From assembly GCA_900549065.1 (NCBI GenBank), contig URNC01000132.1, positions 1 to 5,369 of the forward strand: DNA of 5,369 bases, in the 5' to 3' direction. Below, piece by piece: positions 1 through 5,369 of the stretch. The notes beneath the pieces were generated by a model. The model was not told where the DNA came from. It saw nothing but the letters and a program-made list of their open reading frames with translations, and searched no databases. This DNA comes from an uncultured Collinsella sp. GTDB taxonomy: Bacteria > Actinomycetota > Coriobacteriia > Coriobacteriales > Coriobacteriaceae. The position numbers were made by a program, and so were the translations under genes. Within the stretch, counting starts at the first letter, position 1. Each line of letters begins with the position of its first letter.

Positions 1-42
1 CCTAAGCCTTCGTCGGCAGCGTCAGATGTGTATAAGAGACAG
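1..42 (+). other. Illumina Nextera adapter and index left on the contig end (not genomic)
   Basis: Bases 24-42 are the 19-bp Tn5 mosaic end AGATGTGTATAAGAGACAG. They are preceded at 10-23 by TCGTCGGCAGCGTC, the rest of the Nextera read-1 adapter. Bases 2-9, CTAAGCCT, match the i5 index known as 508, and base 1 fits the last base of the i5 flow-cell primer arm. All parts are in the order of a finished library molecule, so this is untrimmed adapter and not a natural Tn5 end. Translated on the minus strand it gives the familiar contaminant tail VSYTHLTLPTKA, and on the plus strand it gives MCIRDS. Real sequence starts at base 43. Confidence 0.98.
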
Positions 43-952
43 TGTAATAATCGCCATAGCCGGCATCGCCGATAATCTTCTTGGAAAGCTTGAAAATGTC
101 GTTGCCCTCGACGCCCGGATGGATGGCAGCGACGCACTCCTCATGCGTGCGGCGCACGAGTGCGTACAGGTCCCGCTGCTCCTGCGTAGGCTCGCCCATC
201 ACGACGGTGCGCGTCATGTCGGAACGATAATCGCAGTAGCCCGCACCGTAATCCATGAGAACGAAATCGCCCTTCTCGATGACACGGTCGCTCGGGACGG
301 CATGCGGGTTGGCGGTGTTGGGACCGCTCGCCACGATGGAGCCGAAGGCAAGGCTGTCGGCGCCGTTGGCGAACATAAAGTTCTCGAGCTCGTTGCGAAC
401 CTGCTTCTCGGTCATACCAGGCTTAATAAAGCCGAGCATGTGCTGGAAGGCGGCGTCGGTGATCGACTGTGCGTGGCGCATGAGCTCGATCTCCTCGGCA
501 TCCTTGATGGCGCGCATCTTGCGGATGTCGTCGTGCATCAGCGGCAGCATGCAGGCGACGGAGCGGTCCTCCAGGCCGCGCTGAATGCCCTGGTAGAAAT
601 TAATCTGCATATCATCCTCGACAGCGCAGACACGGCACTTGTTGGCCGCGATTTTGTCGGCGACCCAACCAGGGATGGTGCCTTCGTCCATGTCGTAGAC
701 CCAGGGGCTGCCGGCGGGCGTGTTCTCCTCAAAGCTGTTGAGGTAGCGCGAGTCGGTGTGGAACAGGCACTGGTCGACCGTAATAAACGCCGCATGCGGG
801 AACTCGAAGGTGTAGTCGAAGACGCCCTTAACGCCCGTAAGCCAACGAAGGTTAGCCTCGTCGCGCACCACGATGGCATCGTAGCCACGCTCGACCATCA
901 GGGCACGGACACGCTCGATACGACCGGCAGGACCGGCAGCAAACTCAGACAT
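43..952 (-). CDS. pepP: Xaa-Pro aminopeptidase/dipeptidase, M24B family, 3' end missing
   Basis: Probable cytoplasmic metallopeptidase that removes an N-terminal residue preceding proline, or splits Xaa-Pro dipeptides. Only about 303 genuine codons are present. Residues ~10-140 form the creatinase-like N-terminal domain, and the pita-bread M24 catalytic domain starts near 150. Visible active-site residues are H217 (in NPHAVPSDR) and the metal ligands D234 and D245 (in LMDYGAGYCDYRSDMTRT), with the family's usual 11-residue spacing. The remaining ligands (the His of GHGxG and two Glu) should lie beyond the contig end. The in-frame stop at 2-4 lies in adapter and is false. The ATG at 952 has AAGGA (959-963) at good spacing. 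The gene starts 132 bp after the aroB-like gene. In related genomes efp often follows, but this cannot be seen here. The family is clear; the symbol is used loosely, since PepP, PepQ and YpdF types are hard to separate without the C-terminus. Confidence 0.9.
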
Positions 953-958
953 GCAGTT

Positions 959-963
959 TCCTT
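959..963 (-). promoter_or_regulatory. Ribosome binding site of the M24 peptidase
   Basis: On the minus strand, AAGGA within GAAAGGAAA sits 6 bases before the ATG at 952. It supports that start over internal ones. Confidence 0.7.
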
Positions 964-975
964 TCTTGTTGTCTC

Positions 976-1003
976 TATATAGACGGGACGGGTCTCAACC
1001 GAA
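976..1003 (-). promoter_or_regulatory. Candidate promoter, proximal
   Basis: On the minus strand the -10-like TATATA (976-981) lies 16 bp after the poor -35-like TTCGGT (998-1003). The -10 overlaps the palindrome TCTATATAGA (974-983), an arrangement that would suit a repressor site. Initiation would fall about 16 nt before the start codon, leaving room for the ribosome binding site. The evidence is motif resemblance only. Confidence 0.25.
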
Positions 1004-1049
1004 CGACGGGATCGCATGCGATTCGCAACCGATTGAAAACCCGCCCCTC

Positions 1050-1078
1050 AACATGATACGAAAGACGATGGATGTCAA
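1050..1078 (-). promoter_or_regulatory. Candidate sigma-70-type promoter, distal
   Basis: On the minus strand there is a perfect -35 box TTGACA (1073-1078), a 17-bp spacer, and a weak -10 match CATGTT (1050-1055, 3 of 6). Transcription from here would give a leader of roughly 90 nt before the peptidase start. The -35 match and spacing are good; the -10 box is the weak point. Confidence 0.4.
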
Positions 1079-1084
1079 TAAATC

Positions 1085-2194
1085 TTAGAGAAGTTCTTTG
1101 CGAGAAGCCAAGTAGGCGTGAACATGGCGCTCAAGAACCTCGTCCTCAACGCTCGTTAGACGAATGGCGCCGAGTGCCGCGGGCAGCGGCAACATGCTAC
1201 GGTTTGAGCGGGCGAACTGCTGCCTGCGAAACTCCTCGATATATGCGGCAGGCTCCAGATCGAAGGCAAGTTCCTCGATACCAAAGTCCTCCAGGCAGTC
1301 ATCGACCTCAAAGACGTAATCGATATCAAAGTCGCAGGCATCATGTGCTAGGCGCGCCTCAAAGCGCATGCCCTCGGATAACAGCTGATAGGCAGGGACC
1401 TGCGAAGCGGCATCGCCCAAGCAGGTGCGCAGGGCGCGCTCCCCCGTCTTGCCAAAATCGAGCGCATGGCGGGCGCTCGGGTTCGTGGCCATCAGTACGT
1501 CTTTACGGGCAGTCTGAGACCATTGAACGGCATTGACGAGCGCGACCTCCTCGCCCGCGAGAATCTCGGGGACGGTCTCAGTAAACTGATTCCAGCGGGA
1601 CTTGCTGCTCGAAAGCATGGTGCCAACAAGTACCACATAGCCGAGCTTGAGGTCCTCGGGGTCCGCCTCGCGAACAAGGTCGAGGTCACACACGACCAAG
1701 CTCGGTTCGGGACGGAACGCGATGGCGGGAAGCGAATTGGCCGACGAGGCGACGAGCGGCTTCATGGTCGTCGCGACCGTGAGCATGGCGTCGAAGGTCG
1801 TCGGCAGCAGCGCGCACTCGGTTCGGCCACACCACTGGTTGGCGCACCAGCTAACAACCGAGCAGGTTGCGGCATCGCCAACGGCGACAACCAGATCGTC
1901 GCAGGTAATGCCGTTGGCAGACAGGGCGCCAAAGATCGCATCGGCATCGGCCAGCGTGGCACCAGCAGGCGAAAGCTCAAGGACGAGCAGCGACACGGCA
2001 AAACCGGCGTCGACCAGAGCATGCTCGACGACCTCACCAAAACGCTCGGATGTGGCGTCGTTCCAAACCACCATCGCGCGCTTAGGCTTGCCCACAGCCG
2101 AGGAAAACATGCGCGACAGCTCATCGAACGCGCCCAATCCGACGCGGACATCGACACTGCGGTTTTGGAAATTGATCAGTTGACGGCGAATCAT
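1085..2194 (-). CDS. AroB-like protein with a degenerate 3-dehydroquinate synthase active site
   Basis: A 369-residue homologue of 3-dehydroquinate synthase (E. coli AroB is about 362), the NAD- and metal-dependent enzyme that makes 3-dehydroquinate from DAHP. Alignment by eye to conserved AroB blocks is traceable throughout: LPTT (130-133), LVVCDLDLV (166-174), LDFGKTGERAL (245-255) and SEGMRFEARLA (273-283). The functional residues, however, are changed. The NAD-loop GGG becomes VGD (105-107). The ligand Glu of the AEVIKYG block becomes Val (~188). In the GHTFGHA block the ligand His becomes K249 and the second His becomes R253. The His of HGEAVA becomes Ala (~268). The conserved Asp of VDSSVGGKT becomes Thr (~138), while one Lys (145) may be kept. 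The reading frame is open and codon use matches its neighbours, so it looks retained, not decayed. The start chosen is the ATG at 2194, which overlaps the aroK stop as ATGA with GGAG 11 nt upstream; an ATG at 2227 would overlap aroK by 37 nt. It probably does not make dehydroquinate; its actual role is unknown. Confidence 0.8.
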   Translation of the reverse strand: MIRRQLINFQNRSVDVRVGLGAFDELSRMFSSAVGKPKRAMVVWNDATSERFGEVVEHALVDAGFAVSLLVLELSPAGATLADADAIFGALSANGITCDDLVVAVGDAATCSVVSWCANQWCGRTECALLPTTFDAMLTVATTMKPLVASSANSLPAIAFRPEPSLVVCDLDLVREADPEDLKLGYVVLVGTMLSSSKSRWNQFTETVPEILAGEEVALVNAVQWSQTARKDVLMATNPSARHALDFGKTGERALRTCLGDAASQVPAYQLLSEGMRFEARLAHDACDFDIDYVFEVDDCLEDFGIEELAFDLEPAAYIEEFRRQQFARSNRSMLPLPAALGAIRLTSVEDEVLERHVHAYLASRKELL

Positions 2195-2724
2195 AGCAGC
2201 CCACGCTCCAAAAGCATCTCGGCACAAAGGTAGGAAACGTCCTCGAAGGACTTGTTGCGAATATCAAGGGTAAGGTCGGCGGCCTGGCGATACAGCGGAC
2301 GGCGATGCTCAAACAGGCGCGCGGCATGCTCGGGCGAGCGGAAATCGGGGCGCGTGTCGGACCGACGAATCTGGCGAATCGAATCCTCAAAGTCGCCCTC
2401 GAGGTACACGCACGTACCCATTTCGTGCATCAGCTCAATATTCACCGGCGTTTCGACGATACCGCCCCCGCACGAAACCAACAGGCTGCGCTCGCTTTGG
2501 AGCGAACGGAGCGCCGAGGTCTCGAGCTCGCGAAAACGACCCTCACCCTCGGTCTCAAAAATCTCGGTTACCGACTTGCCGCAACGGCGCACGACCAGGC
2601 GGTCGGTATCGATAAAACGCCGCTTGAACATGATTCCGACGTTGCGCGCGAGCGTCGATTTGCCCGCGCCCAAAAAGCCGATAAAGAAGATATGGTCGCA
2701 GCCGTGTTTGGTGTGCTGGGACAT
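2191..2724 (-). CDS. aroK: Shikimate kinase
   Basis: Cytoplasmic P-loop kinase (177 aa, normal length) that phosphorylates shikimate to shikimate 3-phosphate with ATP in chorismate synthesis. The Walker A motif is GFLGAGKS (16-23). Shikimate-site residues are all present: D41 of DTD (39-41), R65 in FRELE, the GGG at 86-88, the lid TRP with R125, and R142 in HRRPLYR. The short N-terminal MSQHTKHGCD precedes the first strand. The ATG at 2724 is 8 bp after the preceding stop, with AGGT 6 nt and GAGGAA 11 nt upstream, both inside or at the end of the phosphatase gene. Its stop overlaps the start of the aroB-like gene as ATGA, which indicates translational coupling. It looks fully functional, in contrast to its partner. 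Confidence 0.95.
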   Translation of the reverse strand: MSQHTKHGCDHIFFIGFLGAGKSTLARNVGIMFKRRFIDTDRLVVRRCGKSVTEIFETEGEGRFRELETSALRSLQSERSLLVSCGGGIVETPVNIELMHEMGTCVYLEGDFEDSIRQIRRSDTRPDFRSPEHAARLFEHRRPLYRQAADLTLDIRNKSFEDVSYLCAEMLLERGLL

Positions 2725-2732
2725 AGCGAGAC

Positions 2733-3230
2733 CTATTCCTCGCAGGGAAGGTCGCGCAGGGCCCGGCGCTCAAAGATACGGAAGATCTGCGTATACCACA
2801 GGTCCTGCGTCGCCTGCGGCTTAACCAAGATGGTATCGACGCCGGCGAAGTTACCGCTCCACACGTCCGTGTAGAGCTGATCACCGATCAGCACCGCCTC
2901 GTCGGCCGTGGCGCCGAGGCGCTTAAGACCCGCCTTGAGGGCAAACGGCGCCGGCTTCATGGCGTGGCTGATGGCCTCGAGCCCCAACTCGCGTGCAGAG
3001 CTCATGACCTGGTCGCGATGCCAGTTGTTGGACACCATGCACAGCTTAAAGCCTTTGGCGCGGGCGGCATCGAGCCAAGCGGAAACCGCGGCGGGAACCT
3101 GCTCGGTATCGCGCGGCACCAGGGTGTTATCGCGATCGAGCAGAATGGCGCGTTTGCCGTCGGCCCACAGGGTTTCGAGGTCGATGCGATCGACCGAGGC
3201 AACGTATCGTTTGGGGCTAAAAATCCTCAT
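2733..3230 (-). CDS. yqeG: YqeG-family HAD (IIIA) phosphatase
   Basis: Soluble haloacid-dehalogenase-fold phosphatase of the YqeG type, 165 residues, normal for the family. The substrate is not known from the sequence. All four HAD motifs are visible: motif I LLDRDNTLV with nucleophile D32 and D34, motif II VSNN (S67), motif III Lys in MKP (K92), and motif IV GDQLYTD (116-122, with D118 replaced by Gln-type spacing and D117/D122 acidic). There is no large cap domain. I chose the ATG at 3230, which starts 2 bp after the mltG stop; a TTG at 3242 would add four residues and overlap mltG. No strong ribosome site is seen, so translation may depend on reinitiation after mltG. YqeG genes also sit beside shikimate-pathway genes in Bacillus (yqeG-yqeH-aroE region), as here beside aroK. 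Confidence 0.9.
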   Translation of the reverse strand: MRIFSPKRYVASVDRIDLETLWADGKRAILLDRDNTLVPRDTEQVPAAVSAWLDAARAKGFKLCMVSNNWHRDQVMSSARELGLEAISHAMKPAPFALKAGLKRLGATADEAVLIGDQLYTDVWSGNFAGVDTILVKPQATQDLWYTQIFRIFERRALRDLPCEE

Positions 3231-3232
3231 GA

Positions 3233-4666
3233 TCAATTCCAAGATTGTTGATGCTCTTCGTAGGTCTTCGAGAAATACTCCTCGTCCTGCGTAATGTAGA
3301 AATACAGGTCGTCGGAGTCGGTCGGCTCAAGGGTGGCCTTGAGCGCCTCGAGCGACGGAGAGCAGATGGGCGTGGGCGGCAGGCCCTCGTGCTTATAGGT
3401 GTTATACGGGCTATCGCTCTGCAGGTCGTCGGCGGTAACCTCGCCGCCGGTGACATACATCATGGTCGCATCGCTGTTGAGATAGCGCAAACCGTCGAGC
3501 TTTCCGGCAAGGCGGTTGTAGAAGACCGAGGCAACGTGCGCGCGCTGGTCGGCGTTGAGGCCCTCGCGCTCAACGATAGAGGCCAAGTTGACGATGTCGT
3601 AGTCGGACATCTCCACGCCATAGCGCTCCTTGATCTTGGCTTCGCAGCTCGCAAAGTCAAGCGACTTGTACTCGGTCTTAAACTGATCGAGCATAGCGCG
3701 AATCACGCCATCGGCCGTCGGCGAATCACCCAAGGAATAAGTCTTAGGGAACAAGAAACCCTCGAGCGAGTCGTTGACGGCGCCCTTAAGGAAGCTATAG
3801 TCGTCAACGTAGTTGGAGGCCTTGGCCTGGTTGAGGAAGTCTTCCTTAGAGATGCTGTCGTAGGCCTGGGCCACACGGTCGGCGACTTGATCGACCGTTA
3901 GGCCCTCAGGGATAGTCAGCGCATTGGAGCCCGCGTTGGGGCCTTCCATGAGCTGCTGAACAACCTTGGTCGCATCCATAAGTGTGGTGAACGAATAATC
4001 ACCGGGCTTGAGCGACATATCGGCGTTGAGCTTTTTCACCGCCGCATAATAATCCTTGGGATTTTCGACGATATGATTCTCGGAGAGAATCGAAGCGATG
4101 CTGTCACCCGAGGCACCATCGGGAATCGTGATAGTAACCTGCTGGCCTGCAACGACTTTCGCACCCTCACCGCCAAAGAAGCCCTTGACGGCTGGCACGA
4201 CAAAGAAAACGATCGCGACAAGCGCAAGCACGGCAAAAACGCCACCGATAATCATAGGCACCGGGGAGCTTTTCTTTTGAGCACCGCGACGAGCATGCGT
4301 GTTGTAGCTCGAGCGGGTCGCCGGAGCAACGCCATGCGAACCACGAGCGTGATGCGAATGCGATTGGGGGGCCTGCGTTCGCTGGGTAGGTGCCTGCTGC
4401 TTAAAGCGGGTGCCGCCTGCAGGCTGGGCCGTACGAGCAGTGGGCTGCTGAGCCGCGTGAGAAGCCGAATGCTGAACCGAACGAGCAGAAGGCTGCTGAC
4501 CCGTCCGTTGAACAGGTTGGGCCGAACGAGAGAAGGACTGCGCCGGGCGCGCGACAGGCTGAGCTGCGCACTGCGTCGGCTGTGCCGGACGCTGGCCAGG
4601 CTGGGCAGGGCGCGACACCGGCTGCTGTGTACGATTCGGCTGGCGCGGATCGGAAGCACTAGGCAT
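3233..4666 (-). CDS. mltG: Endolytic murein transglycosylase MltG (YceG-like) with long cytoplasmic tail
   Basis: Membrane-anchored lytic transglycosylase that cleaves nascent peptidoglycan strands and so sets glycan-chain length. The protein is 477 residues, longer than E. coli MltG (about 340) because of a ~136-residue N-terminal tail rich in Gln, Pro, Ala and Arg. One membrane helix spans ~137-160 (PMIIGGVFAVLALVAIVFFV). Outside it are a LysM-like region (~172-245), the YceG signature EGFLFPKTY (302-310), the catalytic block NLASIVEREG with E366, NSDATMMY (397-404), and YNTYKHEGLPPTPICSP (421-437). The catalytic Glu and substrate-site motifs look intact. The ATG at 4666 is preferred because GAGGAGG lies 6 nt upstream; an in-frame upstream start at 4723 would lie deep in ruvX. 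It overlaps ruvX by 8 bp. The tail contains a 7-residue repeat and a His-rich patch, both reported separately. Confidence 0.95.
   Translation of the reverse strand: MPSASDPRQPNRTQQPVSRPAQPGQRPAQPTQCAAQPVARPAQSFSRSAQPVQRTGQQPSARSVQHSASHAAQQPTARTAQPAGGTRFKQQAPTQRTQAPQSHSHHARGSHGVAPATRSSYNTHARRGAQKKSSPVPMIIGGVFAVLALVAIVFFVVPAVKGFFGGEGAKVVAGQQVTITIPDGASGDSIASILSENHIVENPKDYYAAVKKLNADMSLKPGDYSFTTLMDATKVVQQLMEGPNAGSNALTIPEGLTVDQVADRVAQAYDSISKEDFLNQAKASNYVDDYSFLKGAVNDSLEGFLFPKTYSLGDSPTADGVIRAMLDQFKTEYKSLDFASCEAKIKERYGVEMSDYDIVNLASIVEREGLNADQRAHVASVFYNRLAGKLDGLRYLNSDATMMYVTGGEVTADDLQSDSPYNTYKHEGLPPTPICSPSLEALKATLEPTDSDDLYFYITQDEEYFSKTYEEHQQSWN
4508..4633 (-). repeat. Six 21-bp units coding 7-residue RxAQPxx repeats in MltG
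   Basis: Residues 12-53 of MltG read RTQQPVS, RPAQPGQ, RPAQPTQ, CAAQPVA, RPAQSFS, RSAQPVQ: six in-register 7-residue units with consensus R-x-A-Q-P-x-x. The DNA units are diverged but keep the period, so this is an old or protein-selected repeat. Looser copies continue after it (RTGQQPSA, RTAQPAG). Confidence 0.85.
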
Positions 4667-5087
4667 GCGAAACCTCCTCGTTTTTACGATCGAGCCACGT
4701 CTGCAAAAACAGGCTGGCGGCAATCATGTCGATCTTGCCCCTCATCTGCTTTTCGTTGAGTCCCTGCTCGCGCAGGATACGCTTGGCCTCTTGCGAGGAC
4801 AGACGCTCGTCCTCAAACTCCAACGGAAGATCGAGCTCGTCGGCAATCTTTTGCGCCACAGCGGCAACGCGCTCGGCCTGAGGGCCGGGCTCACCGGCCA
4901 TGGTCAGGGGACGTCCGCTTACCAGGATGTCGGGCTCATAGTCCTCAACCAGGTAGCGGAACGTCTTGGCCATACCGGTGACCTCGGCAGCCGGAAGCAC
5001 CTTGACAGGCATCGCCATCTTGCCATCACGGCTCGAGACGGCAATGCCAATCCTGGTCTCCCCTATGTCCAGCGCGAGCGCAACCAC
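4659..5087 (-). CDS. ruvX: RuvX/YqgF-type RNase H-fold nuclease (putative Holliday junction resolvase)
   Basis: Small cytoplasmic nuclease of the YqgF family (142 aa, typical). Homologues have been linked to pre-16S rRNA 5'-end processing and to Holliday junction resolution; the sequence cannot decide between them. The first acidic residue D7 lies in LALDIGETRIGIAVS. The central motif is EDERLSSQEA (92-101), with E94 the likely second acid, and the last is the Asp of KIDMIAASLFLQ (D120). The start is a GTG at 5087, 17 bp after the alaS stop, with only a weak AAGAAG upstream. An alaS-ruvX-mltG order is common in Gram-positive bacteria. Its 3' end carries the mltG ribosome site and overlaps mltG by 8 bp. 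Confidence 0.92.
   Translation of the reverse strand: MVALALDIGETRIGIAVSSRDGKMAMPVKVLPAAEVTGMAKTFRYLVEDYEPDILVSGRPLTMAGEPGPQAERVAAVAQKIADELDLPLEFEDERLSSQEAKRILREQGLNEKQMRGKIDMIAASLFLQTWLDRKNEEVSHA
4673..4679 (-). promoter_or_regulatory. Strong ribosome binding site of mltG inside ruvX
   Basis: On the minus strand GAGGAGG lies 6 bases before the ATG at 4666 and encodes the last residues of RuvX (NEEVSHA). It is the best Shine-Dalgarno match in the window and fixes the mltG start. Confidence 0.85.
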
Positions 5088-5104
5088 AGCGACTTCTTAG
5101 ATTC

Positions 5105-5369
5105 TTAGGCGCCGAGCGCGGTCTTAGCGGCCGCGAGGGCATCGGCGATGCCGGCAGCATTCTTGCCACCGGCCTGGGCCATGTTGGGACGACCGCCACC
5201 GCGACCGTCGACCAGACCCGCGATCTGCTTGATCACGTTACCGGCGTGGAAACCGGCCTTGACGGCGTCATCGGAGCCGGCAGCGAGCAGAGCCGGAGTG
5301 CCCTTCTCAGTCACGCTGGCGACGACACAAGCGACAGGGCCGGCGACCTTCTGATGCACGGTATCCCAT
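5105..5369 (-). CDS. alaS: Alanyl-tRNA synthetase, C-terminal end only
   Basis: The last ~87 codons of an AlaRS, the enzyme that attaches alanine to tRNA-Ala; the rest is off the right edge. The frame is open to the window end (reading WDTVHQKVAGPV), so the gene is cut by the window and not truncated in nature. The segment is the C-terminal DHHA1/C-Ala region, with the diagnostic GGGRPNMAQAGGKN followed by the short helix ADALAAAKTALGA and a TAA stop. The GTG at 5357-5359 is internal and not a start. No change from the usual family ending is visible. Confidence 0.93.
   Translation of the reverse strand, partial: WDTVHQKVAGPVACVVASVTEKGTPALLAAGSDDAVKAGFHAGNVIKQIAGLVDGRGGGRPNMAQAGGKNAAGIADALAAAKTALGA

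Larger units (their letters stand above)
953..1084 (-). promoter_or_regulatory. Leader/promoter region of the M24 peptidase gene
   Basis: This is the only sizeable non-coding gap in the window. It holds two promoter candidates, listed separately, and two perfect palindromes: ATCGCATGCGAT at 1011-1022 and TCTATATAGA at 974-983. The word CAACCGA also occurs twice, 30 bp apart (996-1002 and 1026-1032). A G-rich block (minus strand of 1041-1048) could pair, with one G:T wobble, with the C-rich block at 985-992, enclosing the 12-bp palindrome. No convincing intrinsic terminator (GC stem plus U-run) follows the aroB-like gene, so read-through into the peptidase is possible. Any operator role for the palindromes is inference. 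Confidence 0.4.

Noticed and set aside
24..42. Perfect 19-bp Tn5 mosaic end, as if a transposon end lay in the genome
   Set aside because: It is joined to the Nextera adapter and an index-508 block at the contig end, and no transposase or target duplication is visible, so it is library adapter.
26..982. Long plus-strand ORF of 318 codons beginning MCIRDS
   Set aside because: Its start is adapter sequence and the rest is antisense to the clear M24 peptidase gene; such shadows are common in GC-rich DNA.
1035..1050. G-rich stretch followed by TTTT on the minus strand as a terminator of the aroB-like gene
   Set aside because: No complementary C-rich arm lies upstream to form the stem; the only pairing partner is downstream of the T-run.
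1085..2194. Frameshift or sequencing error as the cause of the odd AroB sequence
   Set aside because: AroB-like blocks stay in one frame from start to stop (LPTT, DLDLV, LDFGKT, EGM), so the residue changes are substitutions and not a shifted frame.
1466..2233. Plus-strand ORF of 255 codons opposite the aroB-like gene
   Set aside because: No recognisable domain or ribosome site, an Arg/Gly/His-rich composition typical of antisense frames, and full overlap with a better gene.
2305..2874. Plus-strand ORF of 189 codons opposite aroK and yqeG
   Set aside because: It spans the junction of two well-supported genes on the other strand and shows no family motifs.
4073..4759. Plus-strand ORF of 228 codons opposite mltG, rich in Arg and Leu
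   Set aside because: It is the antisense reading of the MltG tail repeat; the periodic Arg/Leu pattern comes from the 21-bp unit on the coding strand.
5096..5108. CTTAG repeated as CTTAG-ATT-CTTAG between alaS and ruvX
   Set aside because: Too short to mean more than chance, and part of it is the alaS stop codon.

Overview
The window is the left end of a GC-rich bacterial contig. It carries six protein genes, all on the minus strand, so the biological order runs from the right end to the left: alaS (3' end only), ruvX, mltG, a yqeG-type HAD phosphatase, aroK, an aroB-like gene, then a 132-bp gap with promoter-like sequence, and an M24 Xaa-Pro peptidase cut off by the contig end. The gene order, the base composition and an MltG with a long Gln/Pro/Ala/Arg-rich cytoplasmic tail suggest a gut actinobacterium of the Coriobacteriia. 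Collinsella is my best guess. This is inference from protein style and synteny, not a database result.

Bases 1-42 are not genomic. They are an Illumina Nextera read-1 adapter, including the 19-bp Tn5 mosaic end and an 8-base block matching i5 index 508. The last residues and the stop of the apparent peptidase ORF are therefore artefactual, and genuine sequence starts at base 43.

From 5369 down to 1085 the genes are packed like one transcription unit: 17 bp between alaS and ruvX, an 8-bp overlap between ruvX and mltG, 2 bp between mltG and yqeG, 8 bp between yqeG and aroK, and an ATGA overlap between aroK and the aroB-like gene. The functions are mixed: tRNA charging, nucleic-acid processing, glycan-strand termination, a HAD phosphatase and two shikimate-pathway proteins. 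I see no RNA gene, mobile element, CRISPR array or phage gene.

The most notable biology is the aroB-like gene. It is open for its full length and sits where aroB is expected, yet nearly every recognisable catalytic and metal-binding residue of 3-dehydroquinate synthase is replaced. The adjacent shikimate kinase keeps all its key residues. A second point is a six-unit, 21-bp (7-residue) repeat in the cytoplasmic tail of MltG.
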